Notes: a model not told the origin generated them from the sequence alone. Numbered from the stretch's first letter, positions 37,360 through 46,610 are shown. The stretch is 64,000 nt of DNA from Gammaproteobacteria bacterium (GCA_041395725.1 JAWKZW010000001.1:1984001-2048000), one strand, 5' to 3'. Translations and numbers: made by a program.

Positions 37360-37733
37360 GCCAAAGTTCCTGTGTTAACAAAGTTTAAGTTCAACTGAGT
37401 TTTTTCGAGTTCTTAAGTTCAGTGTGGTTGCGAATGCTCCCGGAAGCGCAAAAGCCCACCTTATCGATTGATTTCAACAATTCCGTACAGGCTTACGGTC
37501 AGACAATATTAGTACGTTCCCAGGTCGCGATCCAGGGCTTTACGAATCCAGAATCAACGCAGAAACCCTGCCCTATGGGTTTCTTATAAATCTGAATGTC
37601 GTGAAGTGCTTCAAAGCATTAAAATCGCTGGCATCTTAGGATTGACAGGAAATATCTGCAACGACCGAAAAGTGTACAACCAAGCTCGGGGAGTTGCTGC
37701 TATCAGTCCGAAACCACGCTGGAAACAAAGAAA
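37360..37733 (+). other. Gene-free divergent region
   Basis: 374 bases between the divergent SleB-like and HDOD genes, AT-rich near 37370-37430. Promoters for both should be here, but I cannot assign -35/-10 boxes with confidence. Confidence 0.45.
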
Positions 37734-38711
37734 ATGACTGCAGTTGCGAAACTAGTTGATGATGCCTTCGATTATTCGACCCTGATAAATTTACACGGCG
37801 ACCTGATATTTTCAGGTGTAAGCGATTCGTCCGCTGCGTTTAATGACGCCGAAGCACGTCTCTATGATCAGATAAGCGATCATCTTGACGATTCAAGCAG
37901 ACTTTCAGAGTTTATTCCTACGCCGCCCAATCAGTTGATGGAGCTGCTGAACGGTCTGGAACAGCCAGGCGTGCATTTCGGTGCGATTCAGGAAAAGATA
38001 AGGAAAGATCTGGGGCTTATGAGTGAGATCATACGAATTTCCAACAGTCCTTTGTTCCGAACAAGGTCCGGAGACATTACCTCTATAGAAAGAGCGATTG
38101 CCATGCTGGGAATCCGTGGCGTAATGGAGATTTCTTCTCAGCTGTTACTACGTCGTGTGATCAATGTTAAGTCTTCACGTTTTAAAAACTTCAGTCATTT
38201 TCTCTGGATCCATTGTCTGAAGAGTGCTGAGGCCGGTACAGTACTTGGCGACAAGGACGACGCTTACATCAATTACCTTCTGGGCCTTGTTCATTCCATA
38301 GGATATGTTGTCGTCCTGTCTTCGTATGTGGACGCCGTTGGCAACAGCAGTGACGAATCTATCAACGACTTGAAAGTGATCAGGCATATCTGCTTCGAAC
38401 AAGGTCACTGGTTATCAACCAGAGTGGCCCAGGAATGGGAGTTACCGGATCTGATCTTGAATACACTGGATGAGTACGATCATCTTTGTGGTGCCCTGAT
38501 TCTCAATTCTGAATTCGAGGCCAAATTGAGTACCACCAATACGCTGTTTCTAAGCAGTGCTTTTGCCCAGATTCACTCGCTGTTAACCAAGGGCAAACTT
38601 GATCGGGAGCGTGGCAATGCATTCCTGGAAAGTATAGGGTTGGACATGGAAGCGAAACGGATGGCAGCCTTATTTGAAAGGTTAAGACTGTTGGAGGTTG
38701 AAGACTCCTGA
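37734..38711 (+). CDS. HDOD-domain protein
   Basis: 325 residues, no signal peptide. The HDOD core is at about residues 60-270: LGLMSEIIRISNSPLFRTRS, ITSIERAIAMLGIRGVMEIS and NYLLGLVHSIGYVVVL. HDOD proteins lack the metal HD pair and act as signalling or regulatory scaffolds in motility, chemotaxis and stress. No partner domain (such as GGDEF or EAL) is visible. Confidence 0.85.
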   Translation: MTAVAKLVDDAFDYSTLINLHGDLIFSGVSDSSAAFNDAEARLYDQISDHLDDSSRLSEFIPTPPNQLMELLNGLEQPGVHFGAIQEKIRKDLGLMSEIIRISNSPLFRTRSGDITSIERAIAMLGIRGVMEISSQLLLRRVINVKSSRFKNFSHFLWIHCLKSAEAGTVLGDKDDAYINYLLGLVHSIGYVVVLSSYVDAVGNSSDESINDLKVIRHICFEQGHWLSTRVAQEWELPDLILNTLDEYDHLCGALILNSEFEAKLSTTNTLFLSSAFAQIHSLLTKGKLDRERGNAFLESIGLDMEAKRMAALFERLRLLEVEDS

Positions 38712-38859
38712 TTTTCAGGTATTCCAACCTTGGTTTTAGGACGAGCTGAGAGAGTCCAGGTTTTCGAAATCTTTCGTTGTGAGAGCGCTTTGCTTTCAGC
38801 TTTCTGGGGTGTATATACAGGATGAGGCGGGTCACTACGGCTTCCGTCACACACGCCCC

Positions 38860-39055
38860 CCAATCGTCGAGCAGCTTCACAACCTGCTGCAGCGCATCAG
38901 CCAGCGGGTGGCCCGCTTCCTGGAGCGGGACGAGGACAGCAGCTACCTGACTCTGGATCGCCTGGAGGAAGACCCGCTTCAGGACATTCACAGGCACTCG
39001 GTCGCCTACCACATCGCAGTAGGCCCGCAAAAGAGCCGTAAGGTGTTCGCGCAAG
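38860..39055 (+). pseudogene. Middle fragment of an IS91-family transposase
   Basis: Reads IVEQLHNLLQRISQRVARFL, SSYLTLDRLEEDPLQDIHRH and SVAYHIAVGPQKSRKVFA. The pattern RVARFLER ... EEDP ... S-x-AY-x-IAVGPQ-x-x-RKVF fits the central-to-late part of IS91-like transposases. No start or stop of its own is intact. Confidence 0.65.
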
Positions 39056-39090
39056 TTCATTTTCAAGCTCACTTGCTTGAGCGTCCTGGC

Positions 39091-39453
39091 TCCTAAATGC
39101 GTGTAACCCACCCAGGATTTTGAGGTACGAAAGAGTGATCCAGGGGCTCGCGCCGTGTATGCGTGCGTTCCGGTAAACATCGACATTTTTTGGATTCATA
39201 CAGTGTTTCTGGCGAAGGTCAGAATCCGTTTAAGGAATCACAAGTAGTTTCCACAGCAGCCAGCTCTATTCAGCCGGATTCGGCAACCAAGTTAACACAG
39301 CAAATTCATTAATCAATGTTGATTTTCCTGCGTTTTGCGCCGCTATTTGCCCCCCACCGCCGCTCTGGCTTACCATGGCAACCTGAGTTCGGGCGCACAC
39401 CAGGTGCGAAATCAATTCAACTTCTCAAGTAGTCTATATATGTGAGTTTTATT
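39091..39453 (+). other. Gene-free stretch before the disrupted GGT start
   Basis: 363 bases between the IS91 fragment and the original start of the gamma-glutamyltransferase gene at 39454. It should hold that gene's promoter. Nothing else is recognised. Confidence 0.45.
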
Positions 39454-39463
39454 ATGGGTGTTA
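39454..39463 (+). pseudogene. Original 5' end of the gamma-glutamyltransferase gene
   Basis: ATGGGTGTTA is separated by the IS from the rest of the gene. Joining 39454-39463 to 40788 restores MGVNRFLKSLVLLLSFILV in frame, a complete signal peptide. Confidence 0.8.
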
Positions 39464-39502
39464 TGAATCGCCCCGGGAAAATCGGAGGGTCGTTAGTTTG
39501 AG

Positions 39503-40411
39503 TCATGCCGCCATCGCAGACTCTTCAATTTTGTCATAATACTGCTTTTCATATTCAGCCGGTGGAATATTTCCTATCGGTTCCAGCAGCCGCCTGTTGT
39601 TAAACCACTCCACCCATTCCAGGGTAGCGTATTCAACATCGTCAATTGTCTTCCAGGGCCCACGCTTTGGATTGCGAATGACCTCGGTCTTGTAGAGGCC
39701 GTTGATCGTTTCGGCCAGAGCGTTATCATAGGAATCGCCCACAGAGCCTACGGAAGATTCGATGCCGGCTTCGGCCAAGCGGTCGCTGTAACGGATCGAC
39801 AGGTACTGGCTGCCCCGGTCGCTGTGGTGGATCAGGTTGTCGATCTCCTTCCTGGCCCAGATCGCTTGTTCCAGGGCATCCAGTACCAGTTCTGTTTTAA
39901 GTGATCGGCTTACCTTCCAGCCGACGATAGCGCGTGCATAGACATCTACCACGAACGCCACATAGACAAACCCTGACCAGGTGGCTACGAACGTAATGTC
40001 CGCTACCCAAAGCTGGTTAGGCCGCTCAGCAACGAACTGACGGTTTACCAGGTCAGAGGGCCGGTCCTGGCTGTCATCGCTGATAGTCGTCCAGCACTTG
40101 GCACCACCTCGACTTACACCCTGGATGCCAAGCTGTTTCATCAGCCGATCTACCGTGCAGCGAGCAATGACAAAACCCTCGCGCTTCATTTGCCGCCAGA
40201 CCTTTCTGACACCATACACTTGCTGGTTCTCGTCCCACACACGCTGGATCTCAGGCTTAAGGTGACGGTCACGTATTGATCGGTTGGATTCTTTGTCTGG
40301 ATCAGATTCCCGGTCTTTATGCTCATAGTAAGTTGAGACAGCTATCGGCAACTGCTTACACATTGGCTCGATTCCGTACTGTTCTTTGTGAGCATCGACA
40401 AAGGCAATCAT
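39503..40411 (-). CDS. IS3-family transposase OrfB (DDE domain)
   Basis: 302 residues. The HTH_21 part is at the N-terminus (VYGVRKVWRQMKREGF; RCTVDRLMKQLGIQG). The integrase core shows the catalytic triad as VADITFVATW (Asp), HHSDRGSQYLS (Asp) and ALAETINGLYKTEV (Glu). It catalyses cutting and joining of the element ends. The start ATG overlaps the OrfA stop (ATGA), so it may be made by coupling or as an OrfAB fusion by frameshifting. Confidence 0.93.
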   Translation of the reverse strand: MIAFVDAHKEQYGIEPMCKQLPIAVSTYYEHKDRESDPDKESNRSIRDRHLKPEIQRVWDENQQVYGVRKVWRQMKREGFVIARCTVDRLMKQLGIQGVSRGGAKCWTTISDDSQDRPSDLVNRQFVAERPNQLWVADITFVATWSGFVYVAFVVDVYARAIVGWKVSRSLKTELVLDALEQAIWARKEIDNLIHHSDRGSQYLSIRYSDRLAEAGIESSVGSVGDSYDNALAETINGLYKTEVIRNPKRGPWKTIDDVEYATLEWVEWFNNRRLLEPIGNIPPAEYEKQYYDKIEESAMAA

Positions 40412-40731
40412 TTCTTTGGTCGGCGGTCGAGCTCCGCCTGGGCGAAAAAAGCTGATGCCTTGCGCAAAATCTCGTTGGCTTGCTTAAGCTCTCGGTTTTC
40501 CCGTTCCAACTCCTTAAGCCGATCTCGATCTGCGCTAGTTAAGCCGTCTCGCTTGCCTTGATCGATCTCTGCCTGCTTGACCCACTTACGTAACGTCTCA
40601 GGCGTACAACCAACCTTTGCGGCTATTGAATTAATCGCTGCCCATTGCGAGCTGTGTTGATCCTGCTGTTCAAACAGCATCCTGACAGCGCGCTCTCGAT
40701 ACTCTGGTGAATATCTTGTTCCTTTCTTCAT
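40408..40731 (-). CDS. IS3-family transposase OrfA
   Basis: 107 residues with the HTH_Tnp_1 fold (YSPEYRERAVRMLFEQQ; CTPETLRKWVKQAEID) and a C-terminal leucine-zipper-like helix (DRLKELERENRELKQANEIL). It binds the IS ends. It overlaps OrfB by 4 bases. Confidence 0.93.
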   Translation of the reverse strand: MKKGTRYSPEYRERAVRMLFEQQDQHSSQWAAINSIAAKVGCTPETLRKWVKQAEIDQGKRDGLTSADRDRLKELERENRELKQANEILRKASAFFAQAELDRRPKK

Positions 40732-40804
40732 AAGGGTCTATCCTCTCAAGAATTAGACCCTCCGGTAAACCCGGGGCGATTCAGTTAACCGCTTTCTCAA
40801 GAGT

Positions 40805-42484
40805 TTGGTTTTGTTACTTAGCTTTATCCTCGTAACATCCGCCTTCGCAGAGGGTGGGCGTACGCCTCTTCGTGTCAGGAATGGAATCGTCGCCAGCGTG
40901 TCACGACTTGCATCTGAAGCTGGACTGGAAGCACTCAAGCAAGGCGGAAACGCGGTAGATGCTGCAGTGGCAACTGCATTTGCGCTCGCTGTCACGTGGC
41001 CCTCTGCAGGCAATATCGGAGGCGGTGGATTCATGGTCTATCATGGTTCAGATGGGCATGTCACGACCTTTGATTTTCGCGAAAAAGCTCCACTGGCTGC
41101 GACTGACACTATGTATCTGGGACTGGATGGCCGTATCGTGAATAACTCAAATCATGCCGGTCCCCTTGCGGTTGGCGTGCCCGGCACAGTAGCAGGCTTA
41201 TATAAAGCTCATCAGGAATTGGGAGTGTTGCCGTGGGCAGATCTCGTGGCACCGGCGATAAAAATGGCACGTGACGGGATTCCAATTACCTATGCGCTGC
41301 AAACCGGCTTTAGTTCAAACAAGTCCAGATTCGATCAATATCCATCTTCAGCGCAAAAATTCAGCCGCGCCGATGGCTCGCCTTATGAACTGGGAGACAC
41401 TTGGTATCAACCCGATCTGGCGCATACGCTGGAATTGATCCAGATGAATGGGGAAGATGGTTTCTATCGCGGTGAGAACGCCAAGCGTCTTGCCGATTTT
41501 ATGGCGAAGATTGGTGGCATCATCACAGAAGAAGATCTGGCCAAATATGATGCAGTTGAAAGAGAACCGATTCGCGGAACCTACCGGGGCTATGACATTG
41601 TCAGTATGCCACCACCCAGTTCTGGCGGTGTGGCAATTGTCGAAATGCTGAACATTCTTGAAGGGTTTGACATCAAGAGCATGGGGCACAATTCAGCTCA
41701 GTATTTGCATGTGATTACAGAAGCGATGCGTCGTGCCTATGCAGACAGGGCAGAGCATCTTGGTGATCCGGACTTCAATGAAGGTATGCCGCGGGCACAA
41801 TTGTTGGATAAGGACTACGCCGCCAAGCTGCGAGCAACGATTGATATGAACAAGGCTTCGGTGAGCGACGAGAAGGAATTTGCCAATATTTATGAGAGTG
41901 ACGAAACCACGCACCTATCAATTGTCGACAATCAGGGCAATATGGTATCGATGACTTACACGCTGGAATATGGTTATGGCTCAGGAATCGTTGTAGAAGG
42001 TGGCGGATACCTGCTGAATAATGAAATGGGTGACTTCAATCCGGTTCCAGGCGTAACCAATCGCTATGGCCAGATTGGTACAGCCCCCAATCTGATTGCT
42101 CCGGAGAAGCGCATGCTGTCAAGCATGTCCCCCACAATCGTAGCGCTGAACGGACAGCCGGTATTCGCAGTTGGCAGTCCGGGTGGTCGCACCATCATCA
42201 ATACGACCTTGCAGTTAATTCTGAATATCATCGACCATGACTTGAATATTGCAGAATCAGTCGAAGCCGGTCGTATTCATCACCAATGGTTACCCGATGT
42301 AACGAGCATGGAAGAGAAATATTTCTCACCGGATACAATCAAGTTGTATGAAGCTATGGGGCATGAATTGCGCGTTCGTGGCACACAAGGTTCGGCAATG
42401 GGGGTTTACAACGACCGAGCAAATGGGCTTTTTCTGGGAGCATCTGATTCCCGAAGCGGAGACGCCGCCGCCGTAGGTTACTAA
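40805..42484 (+). CDS. Gamma-glutamyltransferase, signal peptide cut by the IS3 element
   Basis: The frame runs from TTG 40805 for 559 residues and begins inside the hydrophobic core of the signal peptide (VLLLSFILVTSAFAEGG). The N-terminal nucleophile is Thr368 in ESDETTHLSIVDNQGN, where self-cleavage gives the small subunit. Other motifs are GGNAVDAAVATAFALAVTWP, GNIGGGGFMVY and the late GSPGGRTIINT. It normally cleaves gamma-glutamyl bonds of glutathione in the periplasm. The IS removes the original ATG (39454) and the positively charged n-region, so export or expression is probably reduced unless a start from the IS side or TTG is used. Confidence 0.85.
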   Translation: MVLLLSFILVTSAFAEGGRTPLRVRNGIVASVSRLASEAGLEALKQGGNAVDAAVATAFALAVTWPSAGNIGGGGFMVYHGSDGHVTTFDFREKAPLAATDTMYLGLDGRIVNNSNHAGPLAVGVPGTVAGLYKAHQELGVLPWADLVAPAIKMARDGIPITYALQTGFSSNKSRFDQYPSSAQKFSRADGSPYELGDTWYQPDLAHTLELIQMNGEDGFYRGENAKRLADFMAKIGGIITEEDLAKYDAVEREPIRGTYRGYDIVSMPPPSSGGVAIVEMLNILEGFDIKSMGHNSAQYLHVITEAMRRAYADRAEHLGDPDFNEGMPRAQLLDKDYAAKLRATIDMNKASVSDEKEFANIYESDETTHLSIVDNQGNMVSMTYTLEYGYGSGIVVEGGGYLLNNEMGDFNPVPGVTNRYGQIGTAPNLIAPEKRMLSSMSPTIVALNGQPVFAVGSPGGRTIINTTLQLILNIIDHDLNIAESVEAGRIHHQWLPDVTSMEEKYFSPDTIKLYEAMGHELRVRGTQGSAMGVYNDRANGLFLGASDSRSGDAAAVGY

Positions 42485-42497
42485 GAGCGAGTAAAAA

Positions 42498-42611
42498 GGG
42501 GACACTCACAACTTAACAACTTAATCATTTAGCGTAGATTCCCAGATTGTGTTGTTCGACGCGAGATGATCTAAGTTTGATGATTAAAAGTTTTACCCCA
42601 AAATTCCATTG
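42498..42611 (+). repeat. Truncated family A element, copy A3
   Basis: Matches family A from its left end through TTTTACCCCAAAATTCCATTG, then leaves the consensus; the right half and right terminus are missing. It begins 13 bases after the gamma-glutamyltransferase stop. Confidence 0.8.
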
Positions 42612-42806
42612 CCCTGCATAGATGCAGAGCGACGACAGCGTTCGACGTGACCTACAATGTTTGAATCACACCAGGCTCGTTGACACTGGTCGTATTGATG
42701 AAACTGGACATTGTTTCTGAGCTGTAAATCGCTTTCGCCGCTTCTAGGAAGAATTAAGACTATCTCCGAGCCTTGATTGTGCTCAGTTTCTTGAGCGGCG
42801 ACCTGA

Positions 42807-43022
42807 GTGAAAACCTCTGTTTACCGCGAGATTGTCCCAATTTCAGGTCCAAAAGGATTAAGGCCGACTAATTGCTTGAACGACGAGGCGCTTTCTGGCG
42901 AGTGGCGTGGGTATAGATCATCACGCCTGAACCTTCTGTATCGAGTCATATACAAGGTAGAGAAAGATCGCGTCTTGATTCAGGTAGAGAACGTATCGAC
43001 CATGACTTCCGGAGGAAGCAGC
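42807..43022 (+). pseudogene. Toxin-like (RelE/HigB type) remnant
   Basis: Reads EALSGEWRGYRSSRLNLLYR then VIYKVEKDRVLIQVENVSTM. The L-x-G-x-W-x-G-x-RS-x-RLN ... YRVIYK pattern is that of a HigB/RelE mRNA-interferase. The first part is out of frame with its likely ancestor (REIV followed by QFQVQK in another frame), so it is probably broken. The downstream antitoxin-like gene is in the same frame. Confidence 0.5.
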
Positions 43023-43328
43023 ATGAGTGACTATAAAGCTGCCACTCGCCGGGTCGAACTATCGGTGGGTGAGTCTGGGAGAATCCTTCGGGAGCTTAGT
43101 CAGAATCGGCTTGCCGAACTCTCCGGAATCCCGCGATCGACGATGTCGGCAATTGAAAAGGATCCAACTCAGTTGGGAGTTGAGCGAGCCAAGGCTCTCG
43201 CCAGGGCGCTGCGTTGCCACCAGGATTCTGGAAAAGATGGGCTTTTCTCACGTCGGCATGGTGCATCAGGCAAAGACTGCCTATCGACGAGAATGTTAAT
43301 GGAATCCGATGGATTTGCTCCTCGATAA
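43023..43328 (+). CDS. XRE/HigA-like antitoxin with an altered C-terminus
   Basis: ATG 43023 is preceded by GGAGGA at a good distance and encodes 101 residues. The helix-turn-helix is LSQNRLAELSGIPRSTMSAI and GVERAKALARALRCH. After RCH the usual tail is replaced: sequence resembling a GNAT acetyltransferase end (RILEKMGFSHVGMVHQAKTA in another frame, 43208-43290) lies there, and a tail-like FYPGQVAPESAPG appears at about 43344-43380. It is probably a partly decayed antitoxin; DNA binding may remain. Confidence 0.5.
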   Translation: MSDYKAATRRVELSVGESGRILRELSQNRLAELSGIPRSTMSAIEKDPTQLGVERAKALARALRCHQDSGKDGLFSRRHGASGKDCLSTRMLMESDGFAPR

Positions 43329-43383
43329 GACAGAAATGCCTCTTCTATCCTGGCCAAGTCGCGCCAGAGTCGGCACCGGGGGC

Positions 43384-45120
43384 TCAGTTCGGTCTATAGT
43401 AGGTCCAGTAACCGGTAAACATTTCCTGACGGCTGTCCACGCCGAAAGGCACTTCCAATTCCGGGTTGGGGTTGCTGGGGTTGGATTCGGAGTTATCCAG
43501 GGCACCTATGACATGAAGCGTGCTGCCCGCCGGCAGAGTCACGGGATCGGTAAGCAGGTAGTGAGGTTGCCACCCGTAGTTGTAGGCGGGCACACTGAAC
43601 AGATCGCGCGTGGCTCCATCGGGCAGGGTGGCTGAGAACTTCATGCGCTTGCCTCGATAATGCATATGGGCCCGCAGACCAACGATGACCACTTCGTCGT
43701 CGATGCGATGGTCGGCCTGCAATTCGAAATTATCCTCCCCGGGCGGCAGAGTGAAGTGGGCTCCCACCACCTGGGTCAGCTTCTCGTACTTCGGTGGGGA
43801 GTCGTGAAAATACAAACCAAGTTGCGTCTCATCGACCGTCGCGCGGCCGTTGGTTACGTAGTGAAACTGCATGGCCAGTCGATGACCGGCCGGGACAAGA
43901 ACGCCAGTGTCTGCCGGGAACTGAACGGCCTCGATGGAACCTGGCGCATAGCCCTCGAGAAAACGGCGTGTCACCGTTGTCTGGCTCGTCTCCGGTCCCC
44001 AGAAATCCTCTTCCGGTGGTACCACATAGGTCATTAGATGATGCAGCACGGATTCGTCTCCGGCCATATACTGCACCGCCCGAACCCAGCGATCTTCCGT
44101 AAACGGCAGGTCGATGATTCTGTAGAGGTAATTCATGACGCCGGTAGCGGGGACTTCGACGGCAGGTCCCTTGATGATGTAATCCGGCTCCCCTAACAGC
44201 CATGTTTTGCGGTTCTGGAAATCCAGGTTCTCCAACGGGTCCGCCTGACTGTCGCCGCGCGGCGCACCGGCATCGATCCAATGGATCAGGGTTTGCAACT
44301 GTCTGGTGTCAAGGTGGCGGGCTTGGCGGGAATGCCCCAGGTAAGGATCCACCTGGGTGGGAGGCATGCGCCGGTTCAAGAGCACCTCGCGAATCATCGG
44401 GGACCAGCCCAACAGCATAATATGGCTGTCCATGGCGAAGGGCCCGACGCCATCCTGCCGATGACATTCGGCACACTTTTCGATGATGATGGGTGCCACC
44501 TCCGTTGCATAGTCAGGTACACCGGTTCTGGCGATACCGTTGTCGTAAGCTATCCCACAACCCTCCACAGCAGTACGCAGGGTGTCTTCGATGTCACCGT
44601 CGAGGAAGTCATTCAGTGCAGTATCCAGGCCGCCATCCACGGAACCACGATAAATCAGGGTGGCGCGTCTTGGATTGAAGGCCAGCACTTCTCCGGCTTT
44701 ATTGATCTCAAGTGTTTCGGAGACGAGTTGGCCGGTGTCTTCCAGCAATGGCAGGGGCAGATTCACACCGCCCATAAGCTCCCGACCAAGCCCCCGTGAA
44801 TCAATCAGGACGAAGCTGACCTGGCGACCCTCGGCTTGCTCCCAGGCATTGCTGAACGCAGAGTAAGCCTGGACCAGGTCTGGCATGGCAGGGCAGTCGT
44901 GGTCATAACTCATCACCACGAGGGCGTCGCGATGCAGATAGCGGCTCAGTTGGTGAAACTGGCCGGAATAGTCCAGCATTGCGAAATCGCTGACCCGCTC
45001 CGGCGCGGCCAGGACAGGTGTCGTTGTCATCGCTGTCATAAGGGCCATACTGCCGAACAGCATTGCCTGGATTGTTGGTAATGTCCGAAGGAGTATTCTC
45101 GGTAGTGCTGCTTTACTCAT
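43384..45120 (-). CDS. Redoxin - cytochrome c - PHM-like copper monooxygenase fusion, complete copper ligands
   Basis: About 578 residues from ATG 45120; the frame extends to TTG 45216. A signal peptide (TIQAMLFGSMALMTAM) is followed by a redoxin-like domain (about 45-180; SDFAMLDYSGQFHQLSRYLH). A haem site CAECHRQ lies at Cys216-His220. The C-terminal half is like peptidylglycine hydroxylating monooxygenase/DBH: VLHHLMTYV (His-His), QFHYVTNG, LRAHMHYRGKRM (HxH) and QEMFTGYW (Met) give both the CuH and CuM sets. It is predicted to use copper, electrons from the haem or thiol part and O2 to hydroxylate an unknown substrate in the periplasm. It is divergent from the CopC-like gene at 45349. Confidence 0.85.
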   Translation of the reverse strand: MSKAALPRILLRTLPTIQAMLFGSMALMTAMTTTPVLAAPERVSDFAMLDYSGQFHQLSRYLHRDALVVMSYDHDCPAMPDLVQAYSAFSNAWEQAEGRQVSFVLIDSRGLGRELMGGVNLPLPLLEDTGQLVSETLEINKAGEVLAFNPRRATLIYRGSVDGGLDTALNDFLDGDIEDTLRTAVEGCGIAYDNGIARTGVPDYATEVAPIIIEKCAECHRQDGVGPFAMDSHIMLLGWSPMIREVLLNRRMPPTQVDPYLGHSRQARHLDTRQLQTLIHWIDAGAPRGDSQADPLENLDFQNRKTWLLGEPDYIIKGPAVEVPATGVMNYLYRIIDLPFTEDRWVRAVQYMAGDESVLHHLMTYVVPPEEDFWGPETSQTTVTRRFLEGYAPGSIEAVQFPADTGVLVPAGHRLAMQFHYVTNGRATVDETQLGLYFHDSPPKYEKLTQVVGAHFTLPPGEDNFELQADHRIDDEVVIVGLRAHMHYRGKRMKFSATLPDGATRDLFSVPAYNYGWQPHYLLTDPVTLPAGSTLHVIGALDNSESNPSNPNPELEVPFGVDSRQEMFTGYWTYYRPN

Positions 45121-45348
45121 GTCTGATACCATACTGAGCTGCATCGCCATGGGGAAAAATGCCCTGGCAATGCGCTGTACAAGTGAGGCTGCCTGTCTGT
45201 TTGGCTGATCTGGCAAGACTATGATGAGCCGGGTGCAGATTGCAAGCCAGTTCTGGTATGTCTATTATATTCACGCTTACCCACAACGCTCTTGGGACAT
45301 GCTGTGTATAGACTGATTACTGAATTGCGCGTGATTTCGAAATCCGGC

Positions 45349-45843
45349 ATGCGGATTCTGCTGCTTCTGGCGGCCAGCCTGCCAGGGCTCGTGTGGGCCC
45401 AGCACACCCATGGTGTGTTGACACCTTCCGTCACTTTTCCCCAGGACGACGCCGTGCTGCGGGAACAACCTCGTATGCTCACCATCAGTTTCCGGGTGGA
45501 CGTGCAGTTACTCAAGCTCGCGCTCTATACGAATAGGGGCGAGTGGATCGATATGGGTTTTCAGTGGGACCCGGGCGCCAAGAACCATAATTTCGTTTTT
45601 CCCATCCCCACGGAACTGCCACCGGCGGATTTCTACGTGACAGAGTGGTCAGTGGTGGACGAGAACCGCCGCTTCATGCGCGGTGCCTTTAATTTTTCCT
45701 TTGGCCCTGGAGCCGTGCCCCCTTCAGAAATCATTGAGGCTTCCGTGACCAGCAATCCAAACCCGGACGGCAGTTACCCAACACCGTTCGAAGCCTTTCG
45801 CGCGCGGCAACAACGTCTGCAGAATGACGGTGTGCAGCAGTAG
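45349..45843 (+). CDS. CopC-like exported copper-binding protein
   Basis: About 164 residues from ATG 45349; a TTG start at 45292 would add 19. The signal peptide is RILLLLAASLPGLVWAQ. The mature part has HTHGVLTPSVTFPQDDAVLR near the N-terminus and DFYVTEWSVVDENRRFMRGA at the end, the CopC/YobA-like immunoglobulin fold with N-terminal His. CopC domains carry Cu in the periplasm. It is divergent from the monooxygenase at 43384, so it likely delivers or senses copper for it (inference). Confidence 0.75.
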   Translation: MRILLLLAASLPGLVWAQHTHGVLTPSVTFPQDDAVLREQPRMLTISFRVDVQLLKLALYTNRGEWIDMGFQWDPGAKNHNFVFPIPTELPPADFYVTEWSVVDENRRFMRGAFNFSFGPGAVPPSEIIEASVTSNPNPDGSYPTPFEAFRARQQRLQNDGVQQ

Positions 45844-45879
45844 GAAATCCGTTGGCGATTTAACCAAAAGCAGGTGCCG

Positions 45880-46119
45880 TCAGCTAACCTCTTCGATCCC
45901 TGATAAAAAGCGCAGGGTAAATTCCGACCAATTCGTAACCGGCACCCCGCTGTCGATGCATTGCAGAAGTGTTCTCATCAACTCCATCGATCGGAATGAT
46001 CCGGCTGCCGCGGCGAGCAGGTGTAGAGGCACCTGATCATCGAAAATCAAATCGTAGGCGCTGACGGCCTGCTGCAACTGGGCCACGGTATAAGTTCTCT
46101 GTTGAGTTTGCCTGGACAT
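45880..46119 (-). CDS. Small soluble protein of unknown function
   Basis: About 79 residues from ATG 46119 (MSRQTQQRTYTVAQLQQAVS); a longer frame goes to 46185. Helical, no signal peptide, no family recognised. It lies between the two CopC-like genes, on the minus strand with the second. Confidence 0.4.
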   Translation of the reverse strand: MSRQTQQRTYTVAQLQQAVSAYDLIFDDQVPLHLLAAAAGSFRSMELMRTLLQCIDSGVPVTNWSEFTLRFLSGIEEVS

Positions 46120-46181
46120 GTTGGTTACTGATCTGATGAGCGTTGTACATCTAGCGTTGAGCGGAACACGAATACTGCCGG

Positions 46182-46562
46182 TCATTCACTGTAGGTGAAC
46201 TGGAAGCTGCCTTCGTACAAAGTTTGGTCACCAACCAGCACGGTGGACCAGTGCACGGTATAAGTCCCGGGTGTCACAGGATCCATGATTTCAATCATCA
46301 GGTCGTCAGCTGCCATAGTATGCAAGCCGCGTAGCGCCAGATCGCCGTTCGGGCCTTCGAGACGTAAACTGCTCTGCGAAACGTCGGGCAGAGCTTCATA
46401 AAAGAGGCGCAGAGTACGAGGGGCGCGGGTCAGAACGGCGTCCACCGCCGGTTCCGCCCTCAATAGTGGTGAAACCGGCTGGCTACTCGCCAAGCCAGGT
46501 AGAAAAATGAGCATTCCCAATAGAAGCGTTCTTGATGCCTTGTAAAAAATTGAACTTTTCAT
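46182..46562 (-). CDS. Second CopC-like exported protein
   Basis: About 126 residues from ATG 46562; the frame extends to 46610. The signal peptide is TLLLGMLIFLPGLASSQ. The mature sequence PAVDAVLTRAPRTLRLFYEA, LRLEGPNGDLALRGLHTM and PGTYTVHWSTVLVGDQTLYE matches the CopC fold (GTYTVxW is its usual C-terminal strand). The usual first His of CopC is not visible after the signal cleavage site, so copper binding is uncertain. Confidence 0.75.
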   Translation of the reverse strand: MKSSIFYKASRTLLLGMLIFLPGLASSQPVSPLLRAEPAVDAVLTRAPRTLRLFYEALPDVSQSSLRLEGPNGDLALRGLHTMAADDLMIEIMDPVTPGTYTVHWSTVLVGDQTLYEGSFQFTYSE

Positions 46563-46610
46563 GTCATTTATGAACCTGTTTAATGCGGTTATCCTTGACC
46601 GATCGGACAA

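Larger units (their letters stand above)
39464..40783 (-). mobile_element. IS3-family insertion sequence (1320 bp)
   Basis: Terminal inverted repeats: TGAATCGCCCCGGG at the left and CCCGGGGCGATTCA at the right, with GGAGGGTC / GACCCTCC further in. A 4-bp target duplication GTTA lies at 39460-39463 and 40784-40787. It carries two overlapping ORFs in the usual IS3 order. The copy looks intact and recent. Confidence 0.95.

Noticed and set aside
38897..39199. Minus-strand frame with an apparent protein near the IS91 middle fragment
   Set aside because: The plus strand reads transposase-like sequence; the minus frame is its shadow.
43027..43299. 90-codon plus-strand frame as a separate gene
   Set aside because: Only its end resembles a GNAT protein; the first part overlaps the antitoxin in another frame and has no ribosome-binding site, so it is treated as inserted remnant sequence.
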